Source: Fratercula arctica
Taxonomy: Eukaryota > Chordata > Aves > Charadriiformes > Alcidae
Assembly: GCA_947846985.1 (NCBI GenBank)
Contig: CANTUZ010000001.1
Span: 33,318,727-33,382,726 of the forward strand
DNA: 64,000 bases
Reading direction: 5' to 3'
Positions 12,797 to 24,813 of the stretch are shown in pieces (the first letter of the stretch is position 1; each line of letters opens with the position of its first letter). A program made the position numbers and the translations under genes. The notes below the pieces were generated by a model. It saw nothing but the letters and a program-made list of their open reading frames with translations, was not told where the DNA came from and did not search any database.

Positions 12797-15700
12797 AGTG
12801 TGTCCATCTGCCTGTTTTCTCATTTGGCATATTTCTCAGATTCAGTCCTGCCTGCTCCTACTCTGAGTGCTGCAAAGCTGTAGGACCTCTGCAGTCCATC
12901 TTATAACAAGGGGAGGGGAACACAGCAAACATCTCCCTAAAAGAAGCAGCTAGACTGGGTTCTTCAGTAGTGCCACCATAGACACACACCATCAGGTGTG
13001 TGCCCAGCTCCCTGGCCCACTCTGAGGTGGTTAACCTGTGGAGATAACATCTTCAGCATGGTATTTACCTCTATCCAGAGGAAAACTCACTTTGCAGGTG
13101 GATGCCCAACAAGCAGGAGCTGGGTTGTTGTTCCACGTGCAACTCTTCACCAGCCCAGGGCGGGGAGCTCAGAACTTGGAGTCTTTCATTATTGCAAACC
13201 CCATGATCCATCCAAATAATGCCATGGTATGACAGAGGCAGTCCCTGAGAGGTGGGAGGGATGAGAAACATTATGTTGTGTTTCTTTTTATTCCCTTAAA
13301 AAAAATCCACAATCGTACTCTTAATTTTAATAATGCCTTGTCATACATTAGGATGGCATGTGTGTTGCCCTTTCTGCTGCAGCATGGCTAGCTTCCTTGA
13401 GGGCTCATTTCTAAAGCTTCTTCGACTTGTCTTTCACATTCTCCTGTTTCCTTGGTGATTTGTCTGGCCTCATCAGCGTCTTGTTACTAATGCATATTTG
13501 CTCAGCTGGAAAGTCACTTTCTCATTATTCAAGCCCGCCATGTGCTGGCCATTTGTGATATGAAATCTTGTCTGTCTTTAAGACAGAGAGAGAAAAACAC
13601 ACTTCCAGAAGGTCTGTGGAAGTACTGGGAGAGGGATTTGTATTTTTATTTTGCAATTGGTTGTGTACCTGAGATTTCATTTTGATTCATTATTTCTTTT
13701 CTTTCTACCTAAGGAGGATTCTGAAAAGAAATATTTACCATCCTTCCCCTCTGTATTTGTGAATAACTTCTAAGAATTTTCAAACACTTATTTTCCTAGC
13801 TGTTTTTTGTCCTTTTCCATTTGGCAAACTCTAACTTCTTTTTTTCTACAAAATAAAGTTAGAAAAGACACAGCAAGATTTTGCTTGGGGGGGGGAAAAA
13901 AAAAGAGAATAAAATCTCAGAAATTGCTAGCATAAATGAGTGTTTTAATTTTTAGGTGAACTCTGCAGCCCTTTCAATGCCTGTGATTTCATACTTTTTA
14001 GATCTCTGATTCTAGTGTAGTTTAGGGGAAAGGGCTGCACTTTTGCACAAGAGAGAGCTGCTTCCCGGGGTTTCTGTTTAGTGTACAAGCCTGGGTTTCA
14101 TGCGGACTGAAAAAAGTAGCCTTGGTTGGGTTACAGCCTGCCTATTTGAGGCATGTAAGTTTTGCCTTCATTTTAGGCACCTAGTGAATCAGATCTCCCA
14201 GTTTTTCCTATATAGGGACATATTCTCTATAGGTAGTAAGTGGAGAGTAATATGCTGCCCCCAAACATTATATGGATAGGAGAATTCAGTTTGCCTGAGT
14301 TCACTAGGTGTCAGAGGTGGCCATTCAACTGAGTTGCTTCAGTTAGGCTGTGTAAGACCGTCCCTCTTTGACTGATGTGCCTCCTTCCCATGGCTGAACA
14401 GGCTGGGGTTGCTGAAACCACCTGCACAACCTGTGATCAAAGTCAGCGCTGCCACCTCGGAGGTGTTCTTTTGTCCGCTCTTCTTTATTCCCCTTTCTTT
14501 AAGGTCTTTGTAACCTTTTCATACTTCATTTCAAGCAGCTGTAGAGAAAACCGTAACCAAAATAGCAAGGGTAGGACCATTCAGCAGCCTAACTGCTAAA
14601 CTTGTGGCAAATGCTGATTTTCCTTTTTCATTATTCTGTCAGCCTTACAGTATCTTAAGTGCAGCCTCAGGCCCTGTGGTCTCTTCTGATCTGCCTCCCT
14701 TTTCTTAGCGCGCTAAGTTGATGGTTTCATGCTGGAAACCATGCTTTCCTTCTGAGACCTTTCTCTGTCCTGCTAGGCTCGGTGTGTGACCACGCTTGTA
14801 GATACATGTCCATAATTTATATTTAAATGTACACATGTAACACTGTCTTTTGGGGAGCAATGAAGAACCGTGGGCAGGGAGGAGGAGAGGAAAGAGGAGG
14901 AGTATTTCATGGCTGCACAGTGGTACACAACAGCATGCTATTACTTTCCCTTTAGGGCTTCTCGTATATTTTTGAGGCACTGTGTGTTCGGTTGTTAGCA
15001 TTCTTGGCCGCACTGGCACCGCGTTGTACACAGTCTGAGTAATTCAGCTGGCTTCAATAATGCCATCTATATTTACCGTTTCAGAAGCTGCAAAGATTGG
15101 CTTAAGATGGTAATTTTCTGTCTGCGCTTTTGAGATCTGCGCAATATGGGCGGTGCTGAACTGTCTCTGACAGAGACTCAGCACTGGAGGTGGGAATGTG
15201 TGAAAAAAACAAAATAAAACATACACACCCTTCCCCCCCCCACGGATAAAGAAATTAGCTACCCGCTTATGTACAGGGAGGATTTGGTCCTCATGAATGA
15301 AGGAAGCTTAACACTGGAGAGTGATATTTACCATTTCTATACAGAGCAGCTCCAGAGCTGGCACTGGGAACAAGCACGCCTTGCATTTTTTTTTTGTCTC
15401 AAATGCATTGATTGATCTCTGGAGAGACAGCCTGTAGGTTAATTATTTCTCCTTTCCTGTCTCCTCTCTGGAAATGCCAGTAAGAGGATATCCGTGATGT
15501 CTACCAGTCTGATCTGGACCTACTACATGGCTTCATCCCTTAGGGTCAACCTGGCAGCCATGGTGACAAATGGTTTTGCTTGCACATAGACCAGCTGAGC
15601 TTCCAGACTGGTGCTGATGGAGCTCTATCATGTGCAGGTGTCTCTCTCCAGGATCCTCAGAGCTGCCGTGAGCACCGTAAGATGCTTTTCTGCTTCCTGA

Positions 15701-18129
15701 CACCGGGCTTTTGACTCAGGGAAAAGACCCTTGCATAACTTGTCGGGGACCCTCAGAGACCCAAAGAATTGTACACTGAGGACCACTGGAAGGCAACAGA
15801 AGAATCAGCCAGGTATTTCCTGGCTGTGTAACCAAGAAGTCACTCCTTGGCCTGGGGACACTGGGGATCTGCTGTCTCAATGCCATGGCTGTGCCACAAA
15901 GTTGGGGACATCAGGGCTTAAAGGAAATGGCCAGAGAGGTGAGACGAGCTTGAAGGAAGGGACACTTTGATAGCTGTGCTGGCAGTAGCTCTGAGACAAG
16001 TCAGCAGGAGGTAACAGGAGGGAAGCGGGGTAGCAAAAGCTGCGTGGGTGGGTGGGTGGACACGAGGGAAAGCTCTGGCAGAAATGCTGGATGAGATGGC
16101 AAAGTAGGTGGAACGATATCAGACAGCACAAACATTAAAACCAAGAACAATTTTTTTTTATTTTAACTGATTGTGGTGTATACTTGCAAGCAATCCGAAG
16201 GGCAGAAGAAATATCTATAGGATCAATTTTTCATAAGCACATTTATGTGAAAAACAAAATAACTTTGAATAATTAAATACCATCCTCTTGGCATCATTCA
16301 TTACAATTTTTATGGAGAGGCTGTCTGTTAATAAGCAGGCATGACAGCAGTCCCTGTTATGAAACTTGCCTGTTCCTGCCAGTGTAAGATCCTCTTCCCA
16401 TTTGCTTCTAATTTTGCCAAACAGCACGTGTTTGTCCTGAAATTTTTCAGGCTGTTCGTCTGCTTAGGCTGATATTTTTTTTCAGTCAAAGCTATTTCTT
16501 CCTTTTCCAAAATGAGACTAGAAGGGAAAAATATGCTGTTTGGCAGGGATAACTCCGTGTTACAACTTCCTGGTGGCAGCACCAACCACTCAGGAGAAAG
16601 AAATCTCAGAAGCTGACCCAGGCAAAATGAGCAGGTTCTGCAGCTTTTAGAGATAAATATGAGGGAGAGAAAAAGAAAGAAGGTTAGACCTCTAAGGAAT
16701 GGCTACAAGGTTTAAACAATTCTGACATCTTTGGGGGTCAAATGGGAAGGTCCCAGTTCTGTGAATGAAAAACCTTTTGTGTGAGTGGGAATATGGTACC
16801 TTGGTTACAGATACTCTGTTTTCCACCCCTGTGAAAAAAAGACCCTTTTGCTGTCTTTGAAAATTGGAGCCTTTGCACACACAGTAAGCCTGCAGTAGTT
16901 GACAGTTTAACCATTAAGACTGCTAGAAGGTTTTATCTCCTACCAAGTGCTTTGCAGCTCATACCACAGCCAGAATGCATGCCCCGTTACCCCGGGAAGA
17001 TTGAGCATGTTGCATGTTTTCCTGGGATTCCTGTTCCTGGCTGGTCCAGAGCCAAACAGAGATTCACAGCAAGGAGCATCTCTCTCTCTCATGCTCTCAG
17101 AGAGTGTCTTCTACACCGCTTCCTCCCATGCTCGGACAGTTTTGGAAAAATTGCTTCAAACACAAAATGGAAAAAGACAGGATCAAAGGAAGAGGGATAT
17201 AATTAGACTAAATCGCAGTGGGAGATGTCAAAATAAAACCGTGGATGTTTGTGAGCTGATCTGCCATTTGTAGAACTTGGCCATGGGAGAACCATGTGGA
17301 GAGGGTGGGTGGGATGGGGAAGGAGATTTCAGTTCTGGTGTAAGTATAACAGGTTCAACCCATGAGTGAAATTTGATTTCCCATTTGTAACAGTCATTCA
17401 GTAGCAAAAAGGCTTTCCAGGGGCAGAGATGGACTGAAAACTCACTGGTCTTCCAGATGGGAGTTTATATTGTTCAGGAGGATGGGCTCTAGGGTTTCTC
17501 CCAGAAGCTGGAGTAAAATCTCTGAAGCAGGATGAAGGTGCAGTCTGGATGGTGGCGATGTTCTCCGTGTATATGCGTGGCTATTCACTTCCTTCAGAGG
17601 CTGTGGAGCAAACAAAACCTTTTGTGAGGTCTTCCTCAGACTCCCTAGTACTTGTAGCACCACACTGAGACCGTGATGATAATGAAAACCTCATGCTTCA
17701 AGGTTCCAGCTGATTGGCTGGAGACAAAAAGAGGACTTCCCTCCCCCACTGCATAATCAGCTAGGTGAATTCCTGGCTTTGTGTGAGGATCATTCCATTC
17801 ACTTTGGCTCCTCCCTTTGAATCATCAGAGGGTGGCATACTGGTAGGAAATAACTGCTCAGAGAAGACTCTGAGATGGGGGGGAAAAGACTCCTTTCTCT
17901 TATAAATCCTTGCCATGTTCAGGTGCGTAAGGTCAAACGGGTTGCAGATGGGAAGGAGAGGACATTTCACCAGCCCCTATCAGGTGACGCATCTCAGCTA
18001 GTGACCCTTGAAAGGGCTTATGCTGTCTTTCTGGTGTCTTGTATGCTCTGCTTCTCTTCCGAGGATTGGAGTCCCTTCTTTCTAAATTGCAGACATCAGC
18101 CAGAGCTATCCTGGGTGAAGCTTAATGGT

Positions 18130-18192
18130 CTGTAATAATAAGAGGTTACACGAGGTGACCAAATAGTCCCTTCTGAGCTAAAAAGTTATGAA
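18130..18192 (+). mobile_element. Possible very old CR1-like 3' end
   Basis: The stretch reading 'gaggtgaccaaatagtcccttctgagct' followed by 'aaaaagttatgaaatg' resembles the end of ancient amniote CR1 families, where a 'ggtcccttctggccttaaa...tatgaa' block is typical. It is short and diverged, so a chance match is possible. Confidence 0.35.
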
Positions 18193-19861
18193 ATGCCTGG
18201 AAAGCTGTAACTGTGCTAAGGACCTGCATGGGTATCAGCGTGTGATATATGACAACGTACACAAATTCAGCGCATCTTCAGAAAATGTAGAGAGCAGTAC
18301 CCAACAGGCAAGGTGAACACAGGCCTGAGGTGGCAATCAATCCCTGGCGAAGAAATGCCAAAGTAGAGCTTCCCACACAAAAGCTGGTTGGGCGGGAGCC
18401 TCAGTGGAACAGACCTTGTTATTTCATGTAAAAATCTTGAGATTTGAAGTGCTCTTGTGCTGTGGTAGAGTGAATCCACATACCTGAATGTCTCTTGAAG
18501 GCTCCCAGGGAGCAGTCCAGGTGGCAAGATCCATCAGAAAGCTAACCCAGCTGGACCGTAAAGTGTGTGAGATATAATCAGACATATACCCACATGTATT
18601 TTTACTTCAGTAGCTGAATTAATCCATCATACTGGTGTTCGCTTACAGCAGAAACACACTACCAATAACTGAATCAGTCCCTGCAATGTCATCTGTTTCC
18701 AAGCAGCTCTGAAAACAATACTGGCGCCAAGTCCTTTGATGCCTGGGACTTCCAGAGTGGTGGAACAAGGCCAGGGACTATTTCTAGGTTTGCTATCTAT
18801 AACTTACCGAGATGCTGAAGGACTGCAACGTTGGTTTGAGTCAGAGTTACCAGTCCTAAGCACAAGCATAAACTAAGCTTTAGACTCTTAGACACATGGT
18901 TAGATCAGTAATGCAAGTTAGTAAAGGAATTCTTTGTTCAAGTAGTCCTTAAAAAGGAGTGTGCTTACAAGCAATATGTTGCCCCAGCAAATCATAGTTT
19001 CCTTTCTTGATCACTAAGGGAAAGCACCATAAACCCCTTTTTAATCTTGTTTGTCTCCTCTTGCTCTTCAGCAGTGTCTAGCATTCATCACATCGATACA
19101 AAAATATATAGTTATTTCAGAATCAACTAAACCTACTGACCTGCTCTTGATAATCACAATAAATCTATGCAGAACCTAAAGCTAGCCAAGACCAGGGGAC
19201 GTGGGCTTTTGAAGATGTCCCTACATCCCAGAATTCTCTTCATAAAAATAGGTTTTGGTCATAGCTTTTTGTTTTGACAGTTCAGATCAGCAGTCTTGCC
19301 GGCTGACATATTGATTGTAGGGCGTCAGTCTTCCTGATCTAATAAAATATCACAGCACAAGGGAAAAAAAAGGAAAGCTTTTGTCTTCTTGGCAACTCAG
19401 TGTGAAAGCTTTCCAGAATATTGCTTTGCATAGAATGAAAATGGCTGTGGGCCAATGACTAATTATATTAAAGGACTGTGCTTTTAAATTATTTATGTAC
19501 CGTAGTGTTTACCCTAGTATTATTAAAACCACCACATATACTTCTACAAATAAGATTTTGGTTCGGATGAATGTGGCAGTCGCTCTGTGGGTGATATACT
19601 GTACCAGGGGTTTCTACTTTAATGTAACAAATAGCTTAACGCACATTAACAGATGCGTTACTCGTGGAGCACTGCTGCAGAAGGAGATGCAGATGAAAAT
19701 AATTTACCTCTGGTCCATTTAGACACAGCAGATTATGCAACAATAATAAACGTAGGAGCAGACTGCAAAGCATTGTTTGAAATGAGGATTTATCAAACTG
19801 AGGATTTAAAACCGCTTTGGATCCCGACGATGCTAACCAGAAACTTCTTTTGTTTGTGCAG

Positions 19862-19969
19862 CAATTGCTGAGCATACAGGAAGAATTAAATAACAAAAAA
19901 TCTGAACTGGAGCAAGCCAAGGAAGAGCAAACACATACGCAAGCGATGCTTAAAGTCCTGCAGGAACAG
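19862..19969 (+). CDS. ENOX1: ENOX1 coding exon: coiled coil, continued
   Basis: Encodes exactly 36 codons (phase 0 to phase 0), beginning QLLSIQEELNNKKSELEQ and ending AMLKVLQEQ. This continues the coiled coil from the previous exon with heptad leucines and many Glu, Gln and Lys residues. I recognise it as the ENOX1 segment that follows the GMQQ end of the previous exon. The acceptor is 'ttttgtttgtgcag' ending at 19861. The donor, CAG followed by GTGAGT at 19970, is a consensus site. In the family this coiled region lies between the N-terminal RRM part and the C-terminal catalytic domain and probably mediates oligomerisation (inference). Confidence 0.93.
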
Positions 19970-22900
19970 GTGAGTGTTTCTGGCGGGAGAAAAATGCCGG
20001 CTTAGGCGTGCTGAGGGGGAGGAGGACTCATGGCTTCATCTCCAAAATCCATAGGAGTCTGACCACAGACTGTGCCGTGAGCAAGACATAACCTTTTGTG
20101 GCCTGGGTGTCTGCTCTGATTAGCATTTGTGAACACAGCTGAAGCTAACACAGAGATTGAGAAAACAGAGTGAATATGGACCCCGATTTGACACTATCCA
20201 ATATTGAATTTCATGTGTTGAGCAACATTTCTACGTATGTTATTTTACATGGATATCAGTGAAATGTGTTTTCACTCTGAATAAAAAAAAAAAAAAATGA
20301 TGTTGGGGGAGTTAAATATACCTGAAAAGCAAACATATTTGAAGCAGAACAGCTCTTTCTTTTAGGACTAGTATTGAAGAAAAAGAGCTTGGCATCTCCA
20401 GTGTTATTCGTGCAGATGGGAGTATACAAAAAACTTTACGATAATGGGGTTTAAAAAGTACCTATCAATGAAATTATTTAAGCAGTGAGAAGCAAACCTC
20501 TGTAAATCTGATTGTCATACCTTCTTGGATACTAAGGTGTCCTATAACACTGAGAAGTGTATTCGCTAGGATTGTTTTATAAGCGTGGTAAGATGGATAG
20601 TTACACAGCAAAAAGAAAATGTGGTGCTAAGCCTGTAAATCTGGAGATGAAACGGTGCATTGTGTGCGAGCACAGTGTGCACAAACGCGCGTTGTCTGTA
20701 TAGGCCACGTGGCTTGGACACACTGAAATCACAGGCACAATCTCGGCTTGGAAAACGTATTTTAATCCTTTCCAGATAAACTTTGAACTAAAATATTTAG
20801 TGACTTGCTTAAGTACTTGCAGTTTAAAGACTGCGGGATCTGAATTGCTCAGATGGCAGCGGTTCAAAACGCCGATGGTTCTCATCTTCAAGATTTTTCA
20901 GCATGTATGCCTGAATATGTCTGCAGACAGATTTCTACATTTAATGTCCATGTTGGGAAAAGTAAATCATGCTTATTTCAGATCTTTTTAATGTCACTAT
21001 GAAAGCTGTGACATTGTGCCACATTTAGCATTTGTCTTTGAGCATATCTGGTGACAAATATATTCTAGGAACTAACAATTTAGATTCTGGGAAAAATAAA
21101 GCTTTTATGTTCAGATACATGTTCTTAGCACTTATGGTTACAGAGATAACCTTCTAAATGAGAGCTGATGCAAGACTGTATTACACAAAGCGCTGTGAAG
21201 AAGAATGGATTTGGTAATGACAGAGTCTTTATAAGCACAGAATCCACCAGATCTACTGAGATAATTGCATCTCATTTCCATTTTTACATGGCATTCAAGG
21301 TATAGCATTATAAAATTCCTGAAAAAGAAAAAATGAAATTGCATGACATTATTTTACATCTTGGTAGCAATTAAATGCTGCAAAAATGTATAGGAAGATC
21401 TTACAATGCTAGGCCCCAGTAGGGACCACCAGGGCAGACTTTTGAATTTCTGCAGACTCCTACTAATTGCGAATCAAATGTGTGCTCATGCTAGGCAGGC
21501 AGATGAAACAGTAGCTGGAGGAAAGGCAGGATGGATCTGCATTTCTCTTGAGAATTAGCTCTGAAACACGCCTAAGGCCAAGACTGTAAGTAGCCAGAAT
21601 TCCTGAGGAGCACTACGCAGCCAGTGTGCTTCTCCAACAACCCTGAACTGGTTCCAAAACTCTCCAGAACAGCAGAAGCCCTAGCAGTAATGACCCCACT
21701 TGCCAAAGCTCACAGCTTTCCTTTACAAGCACTGCAGCTCATCTGTGTGTTTTATCCACAATGGGTATTGAAAATCATCAGGCGGAGTCAAGTAAATGCG
21801 AACATTTCTTTCAAAAATAAATAGCGCCGGGCTCCCGCCTGGATTCTATGGCTTGGTTTTGTGATACACTTGCTAAAATCTGCCTTTTCATCTTAAGCTG
21901 GCAGAGGGATCCCCCCCTGCCTCACCACGGGCTTGTTTACCTGGAGAGGTGCAGCTGTGTCTGAGCACATCTGCTGGCTCAGCACATCTCACGCTCATCC
22001 AGTCGCACCAACCCAGCCGCATCCAGGCTGGGACACCCTGCCGAGACAGGTCCCGTTTTCTCGTGTATTGTGTTGCATTACTGTAGCCAAAAAGGTTTCT
22101 GGATCAGATCTGGCCCGCAGCCACCAGCTCTGGTTGTCAGAGGGGTTTATGCCCGCTGGTTTGTGTCAGAGCTACCCTGACCACGGCATTAGATGCATCA
22201 GGCACTTAGAACTCCTCAGCCCTTCTCCTTTCCTTTCAGGTAGGCTCTTGCTTGTTACTGGCCTTAGTTCAGCGCGTTGCCTCAGCATGCGCTCTGCCGG
22301 TAACATCACGTTCTCCACCGACCTGCGATGGAGCCCCTTGCCTAGGGGGTAAGGCATGTCCTTTTTTTCCAATATTGTGTGTTTTTCTGAGGTCCCTATT
22401 CCAACATTTTACTATTTAGGATGTGAGAGAAGAATATAATTTAAATTTTAATGTAGAAAAAACCAATATTGGGAAAAAAGGGACTTTACCCCTTTAGCCT
22501 GTGGGAATGCAGTTGCATATTCTCTACCCACAAGTTTTCCACCACTATCTTCACCGGTTCACCTCCACCTCCTACAGAAGTGGTCCTAGTGTAGATGTGG
22601 ATGCTAGCACCTTCTTGCCTGAGCTCTGGCATCCTTTTCAGAGCATGGCAGGCAATAAAAGAGATGGAAAGGCTCAAGCATCCTGTCTGCATTAGAGTTA
22701 TGTTAACCAGTGGAGCAGTGTCAGGGCAGCAATGGTGGGAAACCATGGTGGGGTGAAAACCTGCCAGACCAACGTAGGCTAAGGGCTGAGCCCACCCTCC
22801 ATCAAACACACGGGTGGCTGATGAGGGAGTGGTATGTCACCAGCAGAGCGCATGCAGAGCGTTGCCCAAGAAGCCAGCAATCACCAAGGGGTGACGACAC

Positions 22901-23830
22901 TTTATCAGCCTGGAAAAGGAAAGGCGAAAGGTAAGTAATGAACAGCACTCCCCGAGCACTCAGGACATGGCATTAGCGTGCAGAGCAGTTTTACATACAC
23001 GAGCATGCTCTCCTGACCTCATATTCAGATGAGTAATTCAGCTGAACTCAATCGGACTGCTCACGTGAGGTGAATTTCTGTAACGAAGAATTGGCAGAAT
23101 CAGGGAACGTCCCTTTTGGTTGCACCGCAGTGCAGAAATACCTAACTTTGGTGCTTGGCTGGAAGCAGCCCTGTCGGATCGTTCCTACCAGCCATCCTCA
23201 CAGTGAGGTGGTTTCACAGGGCGGTTATTTTTTCAGTGCAGGGAAAACATGTAGCTTTCATTGGAAATGCATCACCCTGCTGTCAGTATAAATTGCAGAC
23301 TTTTCGAGGGTATTGAAAGATGAGCGTCAGTGAATTGAACCAGGACACCTGATGAGTCTGCAGTCCCCACCTCTCCTTTGTACTGCTTTATCAGGGGTTG
23401 CCACCCCCTTCCCTCTCCATCAGGACCAGTTTAGAGGCTTGAGCAGCCGTTCCTGAACTTGTGCAGCTTACAGCCCTGCATAATAAGGTGCGCAGAGACC
23501 ATGGCCTTAATTGTCAGATTGGAAACTGTGAGAAGCTGGGAGCTGAATCACACGAGCTTAGCTGTTGCTGCCAGGCGGCAAAAAGATGATGGAGGTAGCC
23601 TCGCCGCCCTAGGGCGGTAGTCCGCCAACGCTTCTGAGTCAGACACCTAACCAAAACATAATAGTGTTCCATTTCACCTGGATTTTAGGACTGTTGTCAT
23701 TCAGGATCACGGCTGTATCATCAACAGTTACATCAACCCCAGCTTCTTTGCCAAAAAAGAAGGAATGCGAAGGAAAGTTCTGCTTACTGCTCCCCATTTC
23801 CCCCCACCCCAGAGATAACTTAAATCAGAA

Positions 23831-23865
23831 TAACTTAATTCAGATACCTACTCTGAATTAAGTTA
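23831..23865. repeat. Perfect 14-bp inverted repeat with 7-base loop
   Basis: The arms 23831-23844 and 23852-23865 are exact reverse complements around a 7-base loop. A related direct copy of the arm ('ataacttaaatcaga') lies just upstream. The transcript could fold here into a stable AU-rich hairpin. No known transposon ends or RNA gene were recognised. Confidence 0.8.
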
Positions 23866-24696
23866 GAATAAAGGCACGACTTTTCAGAGATTTACCTAAA
23901 GGGTGAATGGTTCTGAGTGCTTCATTTAAGTGTACAAACCTCCACAGCTTTGTAGGCTCAGGAGAGCTATGGTGTCTCCTCCTTTCTGTGTTTGCTCAGT
24001 CACAGGCCGAATGCCTACATATTTCACTGTGGCTCGAGACATGAGCTAGGACATGCCTTAAATCTCTTGGGAATGATTTTTACAATCCCCAGTCCTGGAT
24101 TTTCACCAAAAAGCTAATTCAGGAGGGGGAAAAAAAAAAAAAGTTTTGGTTCAGATCATATATTAGGAACTGGCAATGTCTCCTCAGTTCTTCCTGCCAC
24201 TATGAAAGAGCTGTTCCCCTCTTCACCTCCTTTTCCGTCATACCCAGGAGCCATGTCAGTTATTTAGATGCTTCCTCAGGAAGGAAACGTACAGTAGCAC
24301 TTTGGCATCTTAAACAGCTCAAAATATATCATTCAAAAGTAATCATTAGCAAAACACTATTTAGCTAGTGGCAACTTGCAAATATTGTAAAGTTTAAATT
24401 AATAGCAACAAGAATGGGAAATGAAATCGTTTATTATTCTTGAGAGCCAATTCTGTGCACTTCTTATGTCTTGAAACTACTTTCTAATCTTATTATTTAA
24501 AAAATAATGACCCAGTCTTATTATTTTCTTGGGTTTTTTTGCCAACCTATCAAGCCTTAAGTATGTTGGTTTCAAAATGGTTTGAGCAAAAACTCATTAG
24601 AATTATATGCTCCATCTGTTTTTCTCATTGGAAGCTTTATAAAATGCTCCTTCAAATAAATCAAAGATAACCGCGTGAAATACTCAAGTAATGTGC

Positions 24697-24756
24697 TTGT
24701 TTTGTTCTGTTTTGTTTTGTGGTTTGTTTTTTTTTTTTTTTGTTTACTCTTTGCAG
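24697..24756 (+). promoter_or_regulatory. ENOX1: T-rich TTTTG-repeat tract and 3' splice site of the 57-base exon
   Basis: Irregular TTTTG repeats run into 15 consecutive T residues (24727-24741) and then 'gtttactctttgcag' at the splice acceptor. This is an unusually long uridine-rich tract in front of a very short exon. Known U-rich-binding splicing regulators (PTB, TIA1, CELF and Hu families) favour such tracts. Involvement here is inference. Confidence 0.6.
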
Positions 24757-24813
24757 TTAAAAAGCGCCAAGGAATTAGCAGAAATCAATGGGCATGATGA
24801 ATCTCAGGCAAAT
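24757..24813 (+). CDS. ENOX1: ENOX1 coding exon: 19-codon variable linker
   Basis: A 57-base exon in phase 0/0, encoding LKSAKELAEINGHDESQAN. It links the coiled coil to the C-terminal part. The pattern (LK..KEL.E.NGH..E...N) agrees in length and framing with the same exon in mammalian ENOX1 as I remember it, but the residues are less conserved than in neighbouring exons. The acceptor 'ctctttgcag' is strong, and the donor is AAT followed by GTAGGT at 24814. Because it is a multiple of three, skipping would preserve the frame. Confidence 0.88.

Larger units (their letters stand above)
4950..19861 (+). other. ENOX1: ENOX1 intron, about 14.9 kb
   Basis: No exon with plausible splice sites and a recognisable product was found between the two neighbouring ENOX1 exons, whose phases (0/0) fit directly. 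Contents seen: an old minus-strand CR1 fragment at about 12508-12796, a doubtful older one near 18130, several short open frames without recognisable domains (including 5939-6445, 168 codons), and a more GC-rich stretch around 9100-10000. The rest appears to be unique intronic sequence. Confidence 0.85.
19970..24756 (+). other. ENOX1: ENOX1 intron, about 4.8 kb
   Basis: No coding exon was recognised. Contents: a short A run near 20283, somewhat GC-richer sequence around 21900-23000, a perfect 14-bp inverted repeat at 23831-23865, and a T-rich run leading to the next acceptor. No CR1 fragment was recognised. Confidence 0.85.

Noticed and set aside
19653..19871. Open frame running into the exon at 19862 as a possible longer exon or separate gene
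   Set aside because: It is in a different frame from the ENOX1 coding sequence over the exon, and the strong AG at 19860-19861 explains the exon start.
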